From contig CAWHVV010000001.1 of NCBI GenBank assembly GCA_963832945.1, positions 20,048 through 84,047 on the forward strand: a DNA stretch of 64,000 nt, given 5' to 3'. The notes beneath the pieces were generated by a model. That model searched no databases. It worked only from the letters and a program-made list of their open reading frames with translations, and was not told the origin of the DNA. The translations under genes were made by a program, and so were the position numbers. This DNA is from JAFEDN01 sp963832945. Lineage in GTDB: Bacteria; Pseudomonadota; Gammaproteobacteria; Coxiellales; Coxiellaceae. Shown one piece after another: positions 34,327 to 41,708 of the stretch; within the stretch, counting starts at the first letter, position 1, and each line of letters starts with the position of its first letter.

Positions 34327-34427
34327 CCGATACAGTCACTGTTTTTTCTGGTGAAATTTTGGAAATTCAGTTAATCTAAGCATCGAAAATGGGTCAGTTG
34401 CAGGATATTTATTGCATTCAGGATAGT

Positions 34428-35375
34428 ATGGTTTCGATTATTCATCACCCGCATGACAAATTATTTCAGCTTTCGATGGAAGAACCGCGAGTATATCAAG
34501 AATTTCTTGCGGCGCATTTGCCTGCTGATCTGTTAAAAAGAATTAATTTGCGCGCGCTCCAACTGGAGAATGATTCCTTCATTGATGCCGCGTATAAAGC
34601 GACTGAGGCCGATATTGTGTTTAGTGTCCCCCTGGATGGTATGACCTCTTATATCTACCTGCTTTTGGAGCACCAAAGTGAAATTGACCCCTTCATTGCG
34701 TTTAGATTATTAGTTTACCGGGTCAGATTAATGGAAAGACATCGGAAAAAATATCCCGATCAGCCTTTACCGTTAATTTACCCCTTGGTGGTCTATAATG
34801 GTGAACAGTCTTGGGAAACCCCCATTGACTTTTTTGCCCTATTTGGTGAACAGGAGGAACTGGCTAAAACCTGGTGGCTGAACCCGACGCCTTTAGTGGA
34901 TATACAAAAGCTACCGGATGAAGATATTATTCGCCGCCAATGGTCAGGCTTAATGGAGTACGTTTTAAAATACAGAAAGATCATTGATTTTAAAGATTTT
35001 TTAGATAAGTTGCTGCCCTGGATTCATACCATAGAACGCACGGATGCCGCGGGCTTTTCTTTGAGTAAAATTGTGATAAAATATGTCTTAAATGGCACTG
35101 ACACTCAGGGTGCTAATTTATTCGTTCAAAAAATGCAAAATTATCTATCGCCAGAATTGCGAGGTGAAGCGATGACACTAGCACAAGAATTTAGACAAGA
35201 AGGCATCCATCAAGGTGAAACCGCTATGCTTACTCGGCAATTGAAGCGCCGCTTTCATCTTCATCAAATACCGGACTCTTATCTGGCTAAGATTGAAGAG
35301 GCGGATGCGGAAACCTTGTTGTCATGGGGTGACAAAATCCTGGATGCTCAATCGCTTGAAGAAATTTTTGAGTAA
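34428..35375 (+). CDS. Rpn family recombination-promoting nuclease
   Basis: This 315-aa PD-(D/E)XK nuclease of the Rpn/transposase_31 family is related to E. coli RpnA-E, DNA endonucleases linked to RecA-independent recombination. It opens with HHPHDKLFQLSM. The nuclease core has EADIVFSVPLDG and YIYLLLEHQSE (D...E-x-Q/K type), then IYPLVVYNGEQSW, a conserved Rpn motif. The C-terminus carries a helical tail (LTRQLKRRF, then ADAETLLSWGDKIL) seen in many Rpn proteins. AGGA four bases before ATG 34428 favours this start over ATG 34389. Rpn genes are frequent in Legionellales and other intracellular bacteria. Confidence 0.88.
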   Translation: MVSIIHHPHDKLFQLSMEEPRVYQEFLAAHLPADLLKRINLRALQLENDSFIDAAYKATEADIVFSVPLDGMTSYIYLLLEHQSEIDPFIAFRLLVYRVRLMERHRKKYPDQPLPLIYPLVVYNGEQSWETPIDFFALFGEQEELAKTWWLNPTPLVDIQKLPDEDIIRRQWSGLMEYVLKYRKIIDFKDFLDKLLPWIHTIERTDAAGFSLSKIVIKYVLNGTDTQGANLFVQKMQNYLSPELRGEAMTLAQEFRQEGIHQGETAMLTRQLKRRFHLHQIPDSYLAKIEEADAETLLSWGDKILDAQSLEEIFE

Positions 35376-35382
35376 TCAGTAA

Positions 35383-35620
35383 CTAATGGATAACGCTTTC
35401 TATCTTAATCCAACCTTCCCGAATTGCCCGCCAAGTCAATTGGACATCGTTTCTGACATTCAATTTTTCGAAAATACGGTCACGGTAGGCATGGATGGAT
35501 GGTTTTGTGACTCAACGACAATTGATCGGCGATTTCCGCAATCATCTTGCCACGCGCGATTAAAACCAGGATAGCCCTTTCCCGGTCTGTTAAGTCAATC
35601 ATAAAGTCCTTCTCTAACAT
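35383..35620 (-). pseudogene. Small LuxR-type HTH regulator broken by a 4-bp duplication
   Basis: Reading the minus strand from ATG 35620-35618 gives a LuxR C-terminal HTH: LTDRERAILVLIARGKMIAEI, then ADQLSLSHKTIH. The frame then shifts and stops. Deleting one copy of ATCC from the CCATCCATCC stretch (35500-35510 region) restores AYRDRIFEKLNVRNDVQL and an end at 35383. It resembles the HTH of the response regulator at 40814. No receiver domain is encoded upstream. The minus-strand gene was probably a stand-alone HTH protein; the tetranucleotide repeat could also allow slippage. Confidence 0.7.
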
Positions 35621-35732
35621 TCCCTAGTGAGGGAGGAATTGTCTCATGAATAAAATAGCCAATCAATTCAATTAAAAAATGAATGCTGCACAAATTTAAA
35701 TCTGTCAAATGATTTCAGCAAAAATTTACAAG

Positions 35733-35834
35733 TTGCTTTTTATTTTTTGTACGGTTTATAATCCCTAGCGCGACTCCTGGGTGATACTAAGCACCCAGGG
35801 CCGCTAACCAGATTAATTTGAAGGACAAATTAAC
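35733..35834 (+). promoter_or_regulatory. Promoter and leader hairpin of the signalling cluster
   Basis: TATAAT at 35757-35762 with TTGCTT 18 bp upstream (35733-35738) makes a plausible promoter. A stem-loop CCTGGGTG/CACCCAGG (35776-35799) follows in the leader, then AAGGA before ATG 35835. An ISAs1 insertion at 35848 separates this promoter from the rest of the operon. Confidence 0.6.
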
Positions 35835-35847
35835 ATGGCTGTGCCAA

Positions 35848-37343
35848 TATGGCAATCGCATTGAATTCATTGACCGTCCGTAATTTTTGATCGATTTTTA
35901 AAATAAAACTTCTACTTATTGATTTGTAAACTCTTTTTCTTTATAAAACAGTCAGTTTTATCTAAGGACAGGAGCTTGCAATGAAATTGGAAAATACTTT
36001 CCTAGAACATTTTTCAGACCTCAACGATCCTCGACAAGAAACCCATTGCAATTTTAGGCATAATCTCACCGATATTTTAGTCATCACCATTTTGGCCACG
36101 ATCTGTGGGGCAGATGGCTGGGTAGAAATTCATCAATTTGGGTTAGACAAAGAATCCTGGCTGAAAACGTTTTTAGAGTTACCCAATGGGATTCCTTCTC
36201 CCGATACGTTGGCTCGGGTATTTTCGCGATTGGATCCCCATGAATTTGAGGCTTGCTTTGCTCAGTGGATAGCCTCTCTAACCATTGATTTAAAGCAGGA
36301 AATCATTGCGATAGATGGTAAAACTTTGAGAGGTTCGGGGAATAAAAGACAGGGGCATCGTCCTATCCATATAGTGAGTGCTTGGGCCGCTAACAATCGA
36401 ATGATGTTGGCACAGGTGAAGACCGCTGAGAAGTCCAATGAGATTACAGCGATGCCTCAAGTTCTCAAAATGATCGATGTGAAAGACGCCACCGTGACCA
36501 TTGATGCCATGGGTTGCCAAACAGAGATCGCTAAACAAATTATTGGGCAAGGGGCTAATTATGTGCTTTCTCTCAAGGAAAACCAGCCCACCCTTTACCA
36601 AGAGGTGGTTTCTATTTTCGCCTTGGCAGAAGAGGGTGAAAAGAAATATAAACAGATGCTCCATCGGCGCAAAGTAGAAAAAATCCATGATCATGGACGA
36701 GTAGAAACTCGGCGCTATACGTTGATATCGGCACGAGATGGAGGGATTGGCTTTGGCCTGAGATTTCCGGGTCTACAAGGGCTTGGGAAGGTAGAAATTA
36801 CCCGAACCACGCATCATGAAGTAGAACATTCTACCCGTTATTTTGTGACGAATTTAATCTACGAGCAGATCGATATTTTTATGCAGGCCGTTCGCAAACA
36901 CTGGCAAATCGAAGTGGATTTGCATTGGTCGCTGGATGTGAGTTTTCGGGAAGATTTGAATCGATCTCGCATCGGTCATTCGGCGGAAAATTTAGCACTC
37001 GTCAGAAGAATAGCCTTGAATTTACTCAAACAAGAAAAAACTCACAAAAATGGGATCACCTGTCGTCGAAAAACGGCTGGCTGGAACCATCAATACTTGC
37101 TGAAAGTGCTTACGGCAGATCAACGGTTTAAAACAGAATAATTGAATGATCGGTTTGATGAGAACTATCGACTACAGATTCAGTGGTCACGGCCAGGTTG
37201 CGTCAAAATCAACAAGAGAAGCGTAAAATTATCCTTTTTTGGTTCAACCTTTCTGTGAAAATTATTTATTGAGAAAAATTTTATTTTTTCCTGAAAAAAA
37301 TTATTAAGAAATTCATTTCAATGAATTCAATGCGATTGCCATA
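35848..37343 (+). mobile_element. ISAs1-family insertion sequence
   Basis: This 1496-bp element is bounded by 26-bp perfect inverted repeats (left end TATGGCAATCGCATTGAATT; right end its complement) and flanked by the 10-bp direct repeat GCTGTGCCAA (35838-35847 and 37344-37353), as usual for ISAs1. It carries one intact transposase. The ends are perfect, so the insertion is probably recent. Confidence 0.92.
35981..37141 (+). CDS. ISAs1-family transposase
   Basis: This 386-aa DDE transposase has the N-terminal FSDLNDPRQ segment, ILATICGADGW, IAIDGKTLRGS (catalytic Asp), VTIDAMGCQ (second Asp) and a C-terminal HWQIEVDLHWSLDVSFREDL with the catalytic Glu region, all characteristic of ISAs1. AGGAG lies upstream of ATG 35981. 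Full length for the family, no frameshift. Confidence 0.95.
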   Translation: MKLENTFLEHFSDLNDPRQETHCNFRHNLTDILVITILATICGADGWVEIHQFGLDKESWLKTFLELPNGIPSPDTLARVFSRLDPHEFEACFAQWIASLTIDLKQEIIAIDGKTLRGSGNKRQGHRPIHIVSAWAANNRMMLAQVKTAEKSNEITAMPQVLKMIDVKDATVTIDAMGCQTEIAKQIIGQGANYVLSLKENQPTLYQEVVSIFALAEEGEKKYKQMLHRRKVEKIHDHGRVETRRYTLISARDGGIGFGLRFPGLQGLGKVEITRTTHHEVEHSTRYFVTNLIYEQIDIFMQAVRKHWQIEVDLHWSLDVSFREDLNRSRIGHSAENLALVRRIALNLLKQEKTHKNGITCRRKTAGWNHQYLLKVLTADQRFKTE

Positions 37344-37629
37344 GCTGTGCCAATATTAACTGAAAATTCAATTCTTGTGTATGATTTCGCATCCTCGCGA
37401 AGCCAAATAATTCCTTTTGAAAAAATCATTCGGGTGCATCATGAAAATGGTGCGCCCGTAACCCTATTTGCCTGTTCAGGCTCTATTCAGAAGGATGAAC
37501 TCAGGACATTGAGTTGCTCGGTCGATAAAAACCAGTCCATGCGTCAGTGCCGCATAGGGCTGGATTCGTTCCAGATTCTCCTATGGGCGCTGGTGTTTGG
37601 TGATTATTTTATACCCTATAGGAGTCAAT

Positions 37630-39084
37630 ATGCACAGATCATCTTTTATCAAAAATATTTTTAGTAGAAACTCATTCACCTTGCCCATCAGCCGACGTCC
37701 TTTAGCTCAAGGGGTTAGGCGGTTAAGTTTTCGCCCATTGCATAGTCGCTACCCTTATCAGCTACTTCGGGATGCTTATGAACCCCATATTCCTCTGAAA
37801 GACCGTCATTGCTTGCACCAATTAGAAACCGATTGGGAACAACGGAAACCGCTGAAAGGCAAAATCGTTCTGGTCAATGTTCATTTAACGCGCATTACCT
37901 TGGCGCTGATCACGGCCTTGCTCGAATCCGGCGCTCGGGTGGAAGTCACGGTATCGCCTGAATTAGTCACTCATCAAAATACCTTGCAAGCGTTACTAGC
38001 TGCCAAAATCCCTTTTTATTCCACGATCCCTGATGACAAGAAAAAAAATTATTACCATATCGTGTATGACTGCTGTGCAGGCATGAATGAAATGATCCCC
38101 ATCCATGGCATGGTCAAACTCACTAAAACTGATTCGGTGCTTTATCAGCACATGACTTTTCCGGTCATTACCGTTGATTCTTCCCAAACTAAAGCCATTG
38201 AAACCGGTTTGGGAACGGGAGATAGCTTGGTGCGAGTCATTCATCATCTAGCGCGGCAATCCATTGCTGCATTGGTGTTGAATGGGAAAAATCTGCCCGA
38301 TTTGTATTTGACGACACTGTTGAGTTTAATCAACGTCGATCAATTATTTTTAAAAAATAAATTTATGATTTTTGGTTTCGGTAAGGTCGGGAAGGGTATA
38401 GCCAGTGCTTTGGAAAGCGCCGGTGTGCCCAAGAAGAATATTTTTATCGTCGATATTTCGCCGGAAGCTTATCTGGAGGCGATGAAACAGGGGTATTCCG
38501 GGTTACTGCTAAATGATCGTGTCCCGGAAAGTATCGAAAAAATCAAAAAAATGCTACCGAAGATGTGGGCAGTGATCGCAGCCACCGGAGTGGAAGGAGC
38601 CATTTCTCGGCATTTTTCGCAAAGTGATTTTGATCGTGTGGCTTTATTAGCGAACATGAGCACTGGTGATGATTTTGGGCTATGCTTTACGGCAGACAGA
38701 ATTCTGAATGGTAAAAAACCGGCTAATTTTGTGCTGGATTATCCGACTGAAGTGATGTATTTAGATGCAATTTTTACCCTGTTTTTAAAAGCCGGAGAAG
38801 AATTACTCCAGAATAAAAATTTAAAAAAAGGTTTAAATCTCATTGCGCCGGAATTAGAGCAAGCAGTGCTGACGGATTGGCTGACTCACCACGGAGATTC
38901 AGTCTGGCGTCATCGAGCAGGGCGGTTGCAAACCGAAACTTTTCTGCAACATCTGCGCCAACATCCGACCCAAGATCGGCAAGACTTAGCCCGTTGGGTG
39001 AAAAATCAAGGGATTTTTCATTGGGCCTCTGAATCTAAAAAACCCACCACGGATTCACCATCTATACCCCTATCGCTCCATTAA
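37630..39084 (+). CDS. S-adenosylhomocysteine hydrolase-like NAD-binding protein
   Basis: This 484-aa protein is related to adenosylhomocysteinase. PLKGKIVLVNVHLTRITLAL matches the substrate-domain start, LGTGDS the GTGQS loop, and FGFGKVGKG the Rossmann glycine motif; AATGVEGAI and LLANMSTGDDFG fit the late NAD-binding region. Several canonical catalytic positions (the NSGHFD-type motif and the usual C-terminal Lys-Tyr end) are changed, so it may act on another metabolite. ATG 37630 has AGGAG upstream; the longer frame lacks a ribosome site. It lies just before a PAS histidine kinase and receiver proteins, suggesting a role in making or sensing a signal; this is inference. Confidence 0.7.
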   Translation: MHRSSFIKNIFSRNSFTLPISRRPLAQGVRRLSFRPLHSRYPYQLLRDAYEPHIPLKDRHCLHQLETDWEQRKPLKGKIVLVNVHLTRITLALITALLESGARVEVTVSPELVTHQNTLQALLAAKIPFYSTIPDDKKKNYYHIVYDCCAGMNEMIPIHGMVKLTKTDSVLYQHMTFPVITVDSSQTKAIETGLGTGDSLVRVIHHLARQSIAALVLNGKNLPDLYLTTLLSLINVDQLFLKNKFMIFGFGKVGKGIASALESAGVPKKNIFIVDISPEAYLEAMKQGYSGLLLNDRVPESIEKIKKMLPKMWAVIAATGVEGAISRHFSQSDFDRVALLANMSTGDDFGLCFTADRILNGKKPANFVLDYPTEVMYLDAIFTLFLKAGEELLQNKNLKKGLNLIAPELEQAVLTDWLTHHGDSVWRHRAGRLQTETFLQHLRQHPTQDRQDLARWVKNQGIFHWASESKKPTTDSPSIPLSLH

Positions 39085-39097
39085 TCAGGAAATCATC

Positions 39098-40315
39098 ATG
39101 GAAGATCGTGCATTAGAATCACTACAGCAACGTCTGGTTATGCTCAGTTATATTGTTACCAAAGTCCCTGGATTTGTCTTTTGGAAGGACACTGAGCTTA
39201 AATTGATGGGTTGTAATGATAATTTCGCCAAACAAGTCGGCTTAAATCACCCGGATGAAATCGTGGGTTTAACCGATCATGATTTACCCTGGAATCCCGA
39301 GCAAACGCAAAAATTTATTCGTGACGATCAGGAAATTCTCAAAACCGGCATACCCAAAACCAACATCGAAGAAAAGCAACGTCAACTCGATGGCAAAGAG
39401 CTGGTTTTGTTAACCAGCAAAGTCCCGTTATACGACAGCCATCAAAAAGTCTCCGGGGTGTTGGGTATTTACGTCGATATCACTCATTTGAAGGAAGCTG
39501 AACTGGCCTTGCGCATCGAACGAGACAAGGCCGAAACCGCCAACCGCTTGAAAAGCGATTTTATTCTCAACATGCAGCACGATATTCGCACCCCGATCAG
39601 CGGTATTTATGGCATGACGGAATTATTAGCCGCCCATCCAGCAGTTCCGTCCGATATTCGATCGCATTTAAATGAAATTGCTCATGCGGCTAAAGAATTG
39701 CTGGATTATTGCAATGATATTTTAGATTTTACTCATGTGAAATACGGTTCTCGTCCGGTGGTGCATCGGCCTTTTTCTTTAAAAAACTTAGTGCGTTCAG
39801 TTTTACAAATGCAAATTCCTGCCGCGCGATTGAAAAAAATTCGATTGTCACTGCATTACAATCAATCCACGCCCGATGTGGTGATGGGCGACGCCTACCG
39901 TATTCAACGAGTGCTGATCAATTTGATGAGCAACGCCATTAAATTTACCACTCAAGGCTACGTTAAAATTCATATTCGAGCTGAAAAGCAGATTAACGTC
40001 AAGCGAGAAAGAATCATTCGCTTTATTGTCCGCGACAGTGGTATTGGCATTCCTGCAGAAAAAATCGATTTCATTTACGAAAAATTTTCTAAAGTGACAC
40101 CCAGTAATAAAGGACTCTATAAAGGCAGCGGTTTGGGATTAAAAATCGTCAAACAATTTATTGAAGAAATGGGCGGCGACATTGCCGTCACCAGTCAAAT
40201 GAATCAAGGAACGACATTTCAAGTGTTTTTACCACTGGCAATGCCGTTATCCCCCCATATTTTGGAAGGAAAAAATCATGAACGAAAAAAACAGAAAAAA
40301 AATATTGTTGGTTGA
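39098..40315 (+). CDS. PAS-domain sensor histidine kinase
   Basis: This 405-aa cytosolic hybrid-type kinase has no membrane segment. A PAS domain covers about 15-135 (TKVPGFVFWKD, GVLGIYVDITHLKEAE). A short coiled coil leads to the H-box QHDIRTP (phospho-His near residue 160). The N box is NLMSNAIKF (about 275), with G1 DSGIGIP (about 312) and G2 GSGLGL (about 344). AGGAA precedes ATG 39098. The stop lies inside the next gene, which encodes a lone receiver. In Legionella-like bacteria such kinases often feed multi-regulator networks. Confidence 0.93.
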   Translation: MEDRALESLQQRLVMLSYIVTKVPGFVFWKDTELKLMGCNDNFAKQVGLNHPDEIVGLTDHDLPWNPEQTQKFIRDDQEILKTGIPKTNIEEKQRQLDGKELVLLTSKVPLYDSHQKVSGVLGIYVDITHLKEAELALRIERDKAETANRLKSDFILNMQHDIRTPISGIYGMTELLAAHPAVPSDIRSHLNEIAHAAKELLDYCNDILDFTHVKYGSRPVVHRPFSLKNLVRSVLQMQIPAARLKKIRLSLHYNQSTPDVVMGDAYRIQRVLINLMSNAIKFTTQGYVKIHIRAEKQINVKRERIIRFIVRDSGIGIPAEKIDFIYEKFSKVTPSNKGLYKGSGLGLKIVKQFIEEMGGDIAVTSQMNQGTTFQVFLPLAMPLSPHILEGKNHERKKQKKNIVG

Positions 40316-40706
40316 GGATTCTCCTCTACCACAAATGGTAGTCAAAACCATGCTAGAGCAATTGAATTGTCATGTCGATATCGCCGCCACCGGCGAAGAC
40401 AGTATTATCCTGTGTCAGAAAAATCGTTATGATCTCATTTTTATGGACATTGGCCTGCCTGGAATTGATGGCGTCATGGCGACGCAATTAATTCGGCAAC
40501 AGGAAAGAAGTCAAGGACATGTCCCTATTGTGGCATTGACTGCCCATAATGATCCAGAAATAAAAACCCAAGCTTTCGCGGCAGGGATGAACGATTACTT
40601 AGTCAAACCGCTGACCTTACCAACGGCTCAAAATATTTTATGTCAATATGAGCATAAAAAAGACAAATCTTTCTCTGTTCACAAGGTCGACAACATCTAT
40701 TTCTAG
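40278..40706 (+). CDS. CheY-like single-domain response regulator
   Basis: This 142-aa receiver domain has the acidic pocket VEDS, phospho-acceptor Asp57 in FMDIGLPG, Thr in ALTAH and Lys in LVKPL (about 109). There is no output domain, only a short basic tail. It overlaps the kinase gene by 38 bp with AAGGA before ATG 40278, so translation is coupled. It is the probable partner or phosphate sink of the adjacent kinase. Confidence 0.93.
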   Translation: MNEKNRKKILLVEDSPLPQMVVKTMLEQLNCHVDIAATGEDSIILCQKNRYDLIFMDIGLPGIDGVMATQLIRQQERSQGHVPIVALTAHNDPEIKTQAFAAGMNDYLVKPLTLPTAQNILCQYEHKKDKSFSVHKVDNIYF

Positions 40707-40813
40707 TAAAGTTGACCGTCAGGATAGAACGATGACTATAGAAATCAATGCGTATTTGCTAAGCTATTCAGCTCTTTATTGATTTCAGAAAAACGACAAG
40801 GATGTCCTGGCTC

Positions 40814-41465
40814 ATGATTAAAGTATTATTAGTTGACGACCATACTTTAGTCCGTCAGGGATTACGTTACCTGTTGAACAGCTCCAAAGAAATTTTAATT
40901 GTGGGTGAGGGCCGACACCGGTGCTGAAGGTGTTCGATTAGCGCGAGAGCTTCGTCCAACCGTCGTTATCTTGGATTTAAAATTGCCAGACATCAGCGGA
41001 CTCGAAGTGACCGAGCGGTTATTGCGCTTAAGACCAGCGCCAAAGATACTGATGGTGACCTCTGTCGATCATCTTGAATTTCTGACTCGCCTCCTAGCGG
41101 CGGGCGCACAGGGATATCTTTCAAAACAAGCCGATCGCGATGAACTGATCAACGCCATTAAAACGGTGTGTAAAAATCAGATTTTTATCAGCCCAGAGAT
41201 AGCCAGCCGCTTAGCATTGGCAAAAATTGACAATCCTATTTCAAAGATTTTTAGTTCATTAACTCAAACCGAACTGGAAATATTGATGTTGTCACTACGC
41301 ATGGTACCGATAACAGTGATTGCGCAGCGATTGTGTATCAGTGCCCAGACTGCCAGAAGCTACCGTAGCCGGATTTTTGAGAAGCTTAATGTTGATAATG
41401 ACGTCAGGCTACTGACGCTGGCGATCAGCGAAGGATTAATTACCGCCGATGAGGTGGATGCTTAA
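40814..41465 (+). pseudogene. LuxR-type response regulator (GacA/LetA-like) with one-base frameshift
   Basis: ATG 40814 opens a receiver (MIKVLLVDDHTLVRQGLRYL) that shifts frame at GGGG-like sequence near 40909-40911. Removing one G restores IVGEADTGAEGVRLA. The second frame continues with VILDLKLPDISGLEV (phospho-Asp), TSVDHLEF and YLSKQA, then a LuxR HTH (LTQTELEILMLSLRM, RSRIFEKLNV). The layout is that of GacA/UvrY/LetA regulators. It is either a recent pseudogene or a sequencing error in a G run. It ends the cluster of signalling genes. Confidence 0.85.
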
Positions 41466-41624
41466 ATACGCTGTGCCTTCTATTGACTGACATGCTTTAA
41501 TCAAGCGCCCTAATCCTTTTTTGTAATCAGCCGGTCGTCTGTTCGATTCAGATCGCCAGCTTCAATTAAATCAAGTGCTTATGTGATATATCAAAAATCA
41601 TGAAAATTTCATGTAGAATATATG

Positions 41625-41708
41625 TAGAAGGATTGCATAGCCCTTTTTGGGCTTTAGCGAGAATCCTTCGTACTATTTCCAACAACGGCTGAACCCCGGG
41701 GTTAGCGA
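41625..41708. terminator. Stem-loops between convergent regulator and NLR-like genes
   Basis: A long hairpin pairs GAAGGATT with AATCCTTC and contains an inner stem AGCCC/GGGCT (41627-41670). A second palindrome AACCCCGGGGTT (41693-41704) lies just beyond the stop of the minus-strand gene. They plausibly end transcription from both sides, although T-runs are weak. Confidence 0.45.

Larger units (their letters stand above)
35835..37664 (+). pseudogene. Hypothetical first gene of the signalling cluster, interrupted by ISAs1
   Basis: ATG 35835 plus the next codons (MAVP) are separated from the rest by the IS. After the IS and its 10-bp target duplication the frame resumes (VPILTENSILVYDF) and runs to 37664. 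The restored product is about 107 aa, soluble, with no recognised family. Its 3' end overlaps the SAH-hydrolase-like gene start (37630), so the two were translationally coupled. GTG 37347 might still serve as a weak start after the insertion. Confidence 0.65.

Noticed and set aside
35386..35574. Plus-strand 62-residue frame after the Rpn gene
   Set aside because: The minus strand here clearly encodes a LuxR HTH (with a frameshift), so the plus frame is a shadow.
36290..36694. Long minus-strand frame inside the ISAs1 transposase
   Set aside because: It is fully antisense to a clear transposase with catalytic motifs and has no own start signals.
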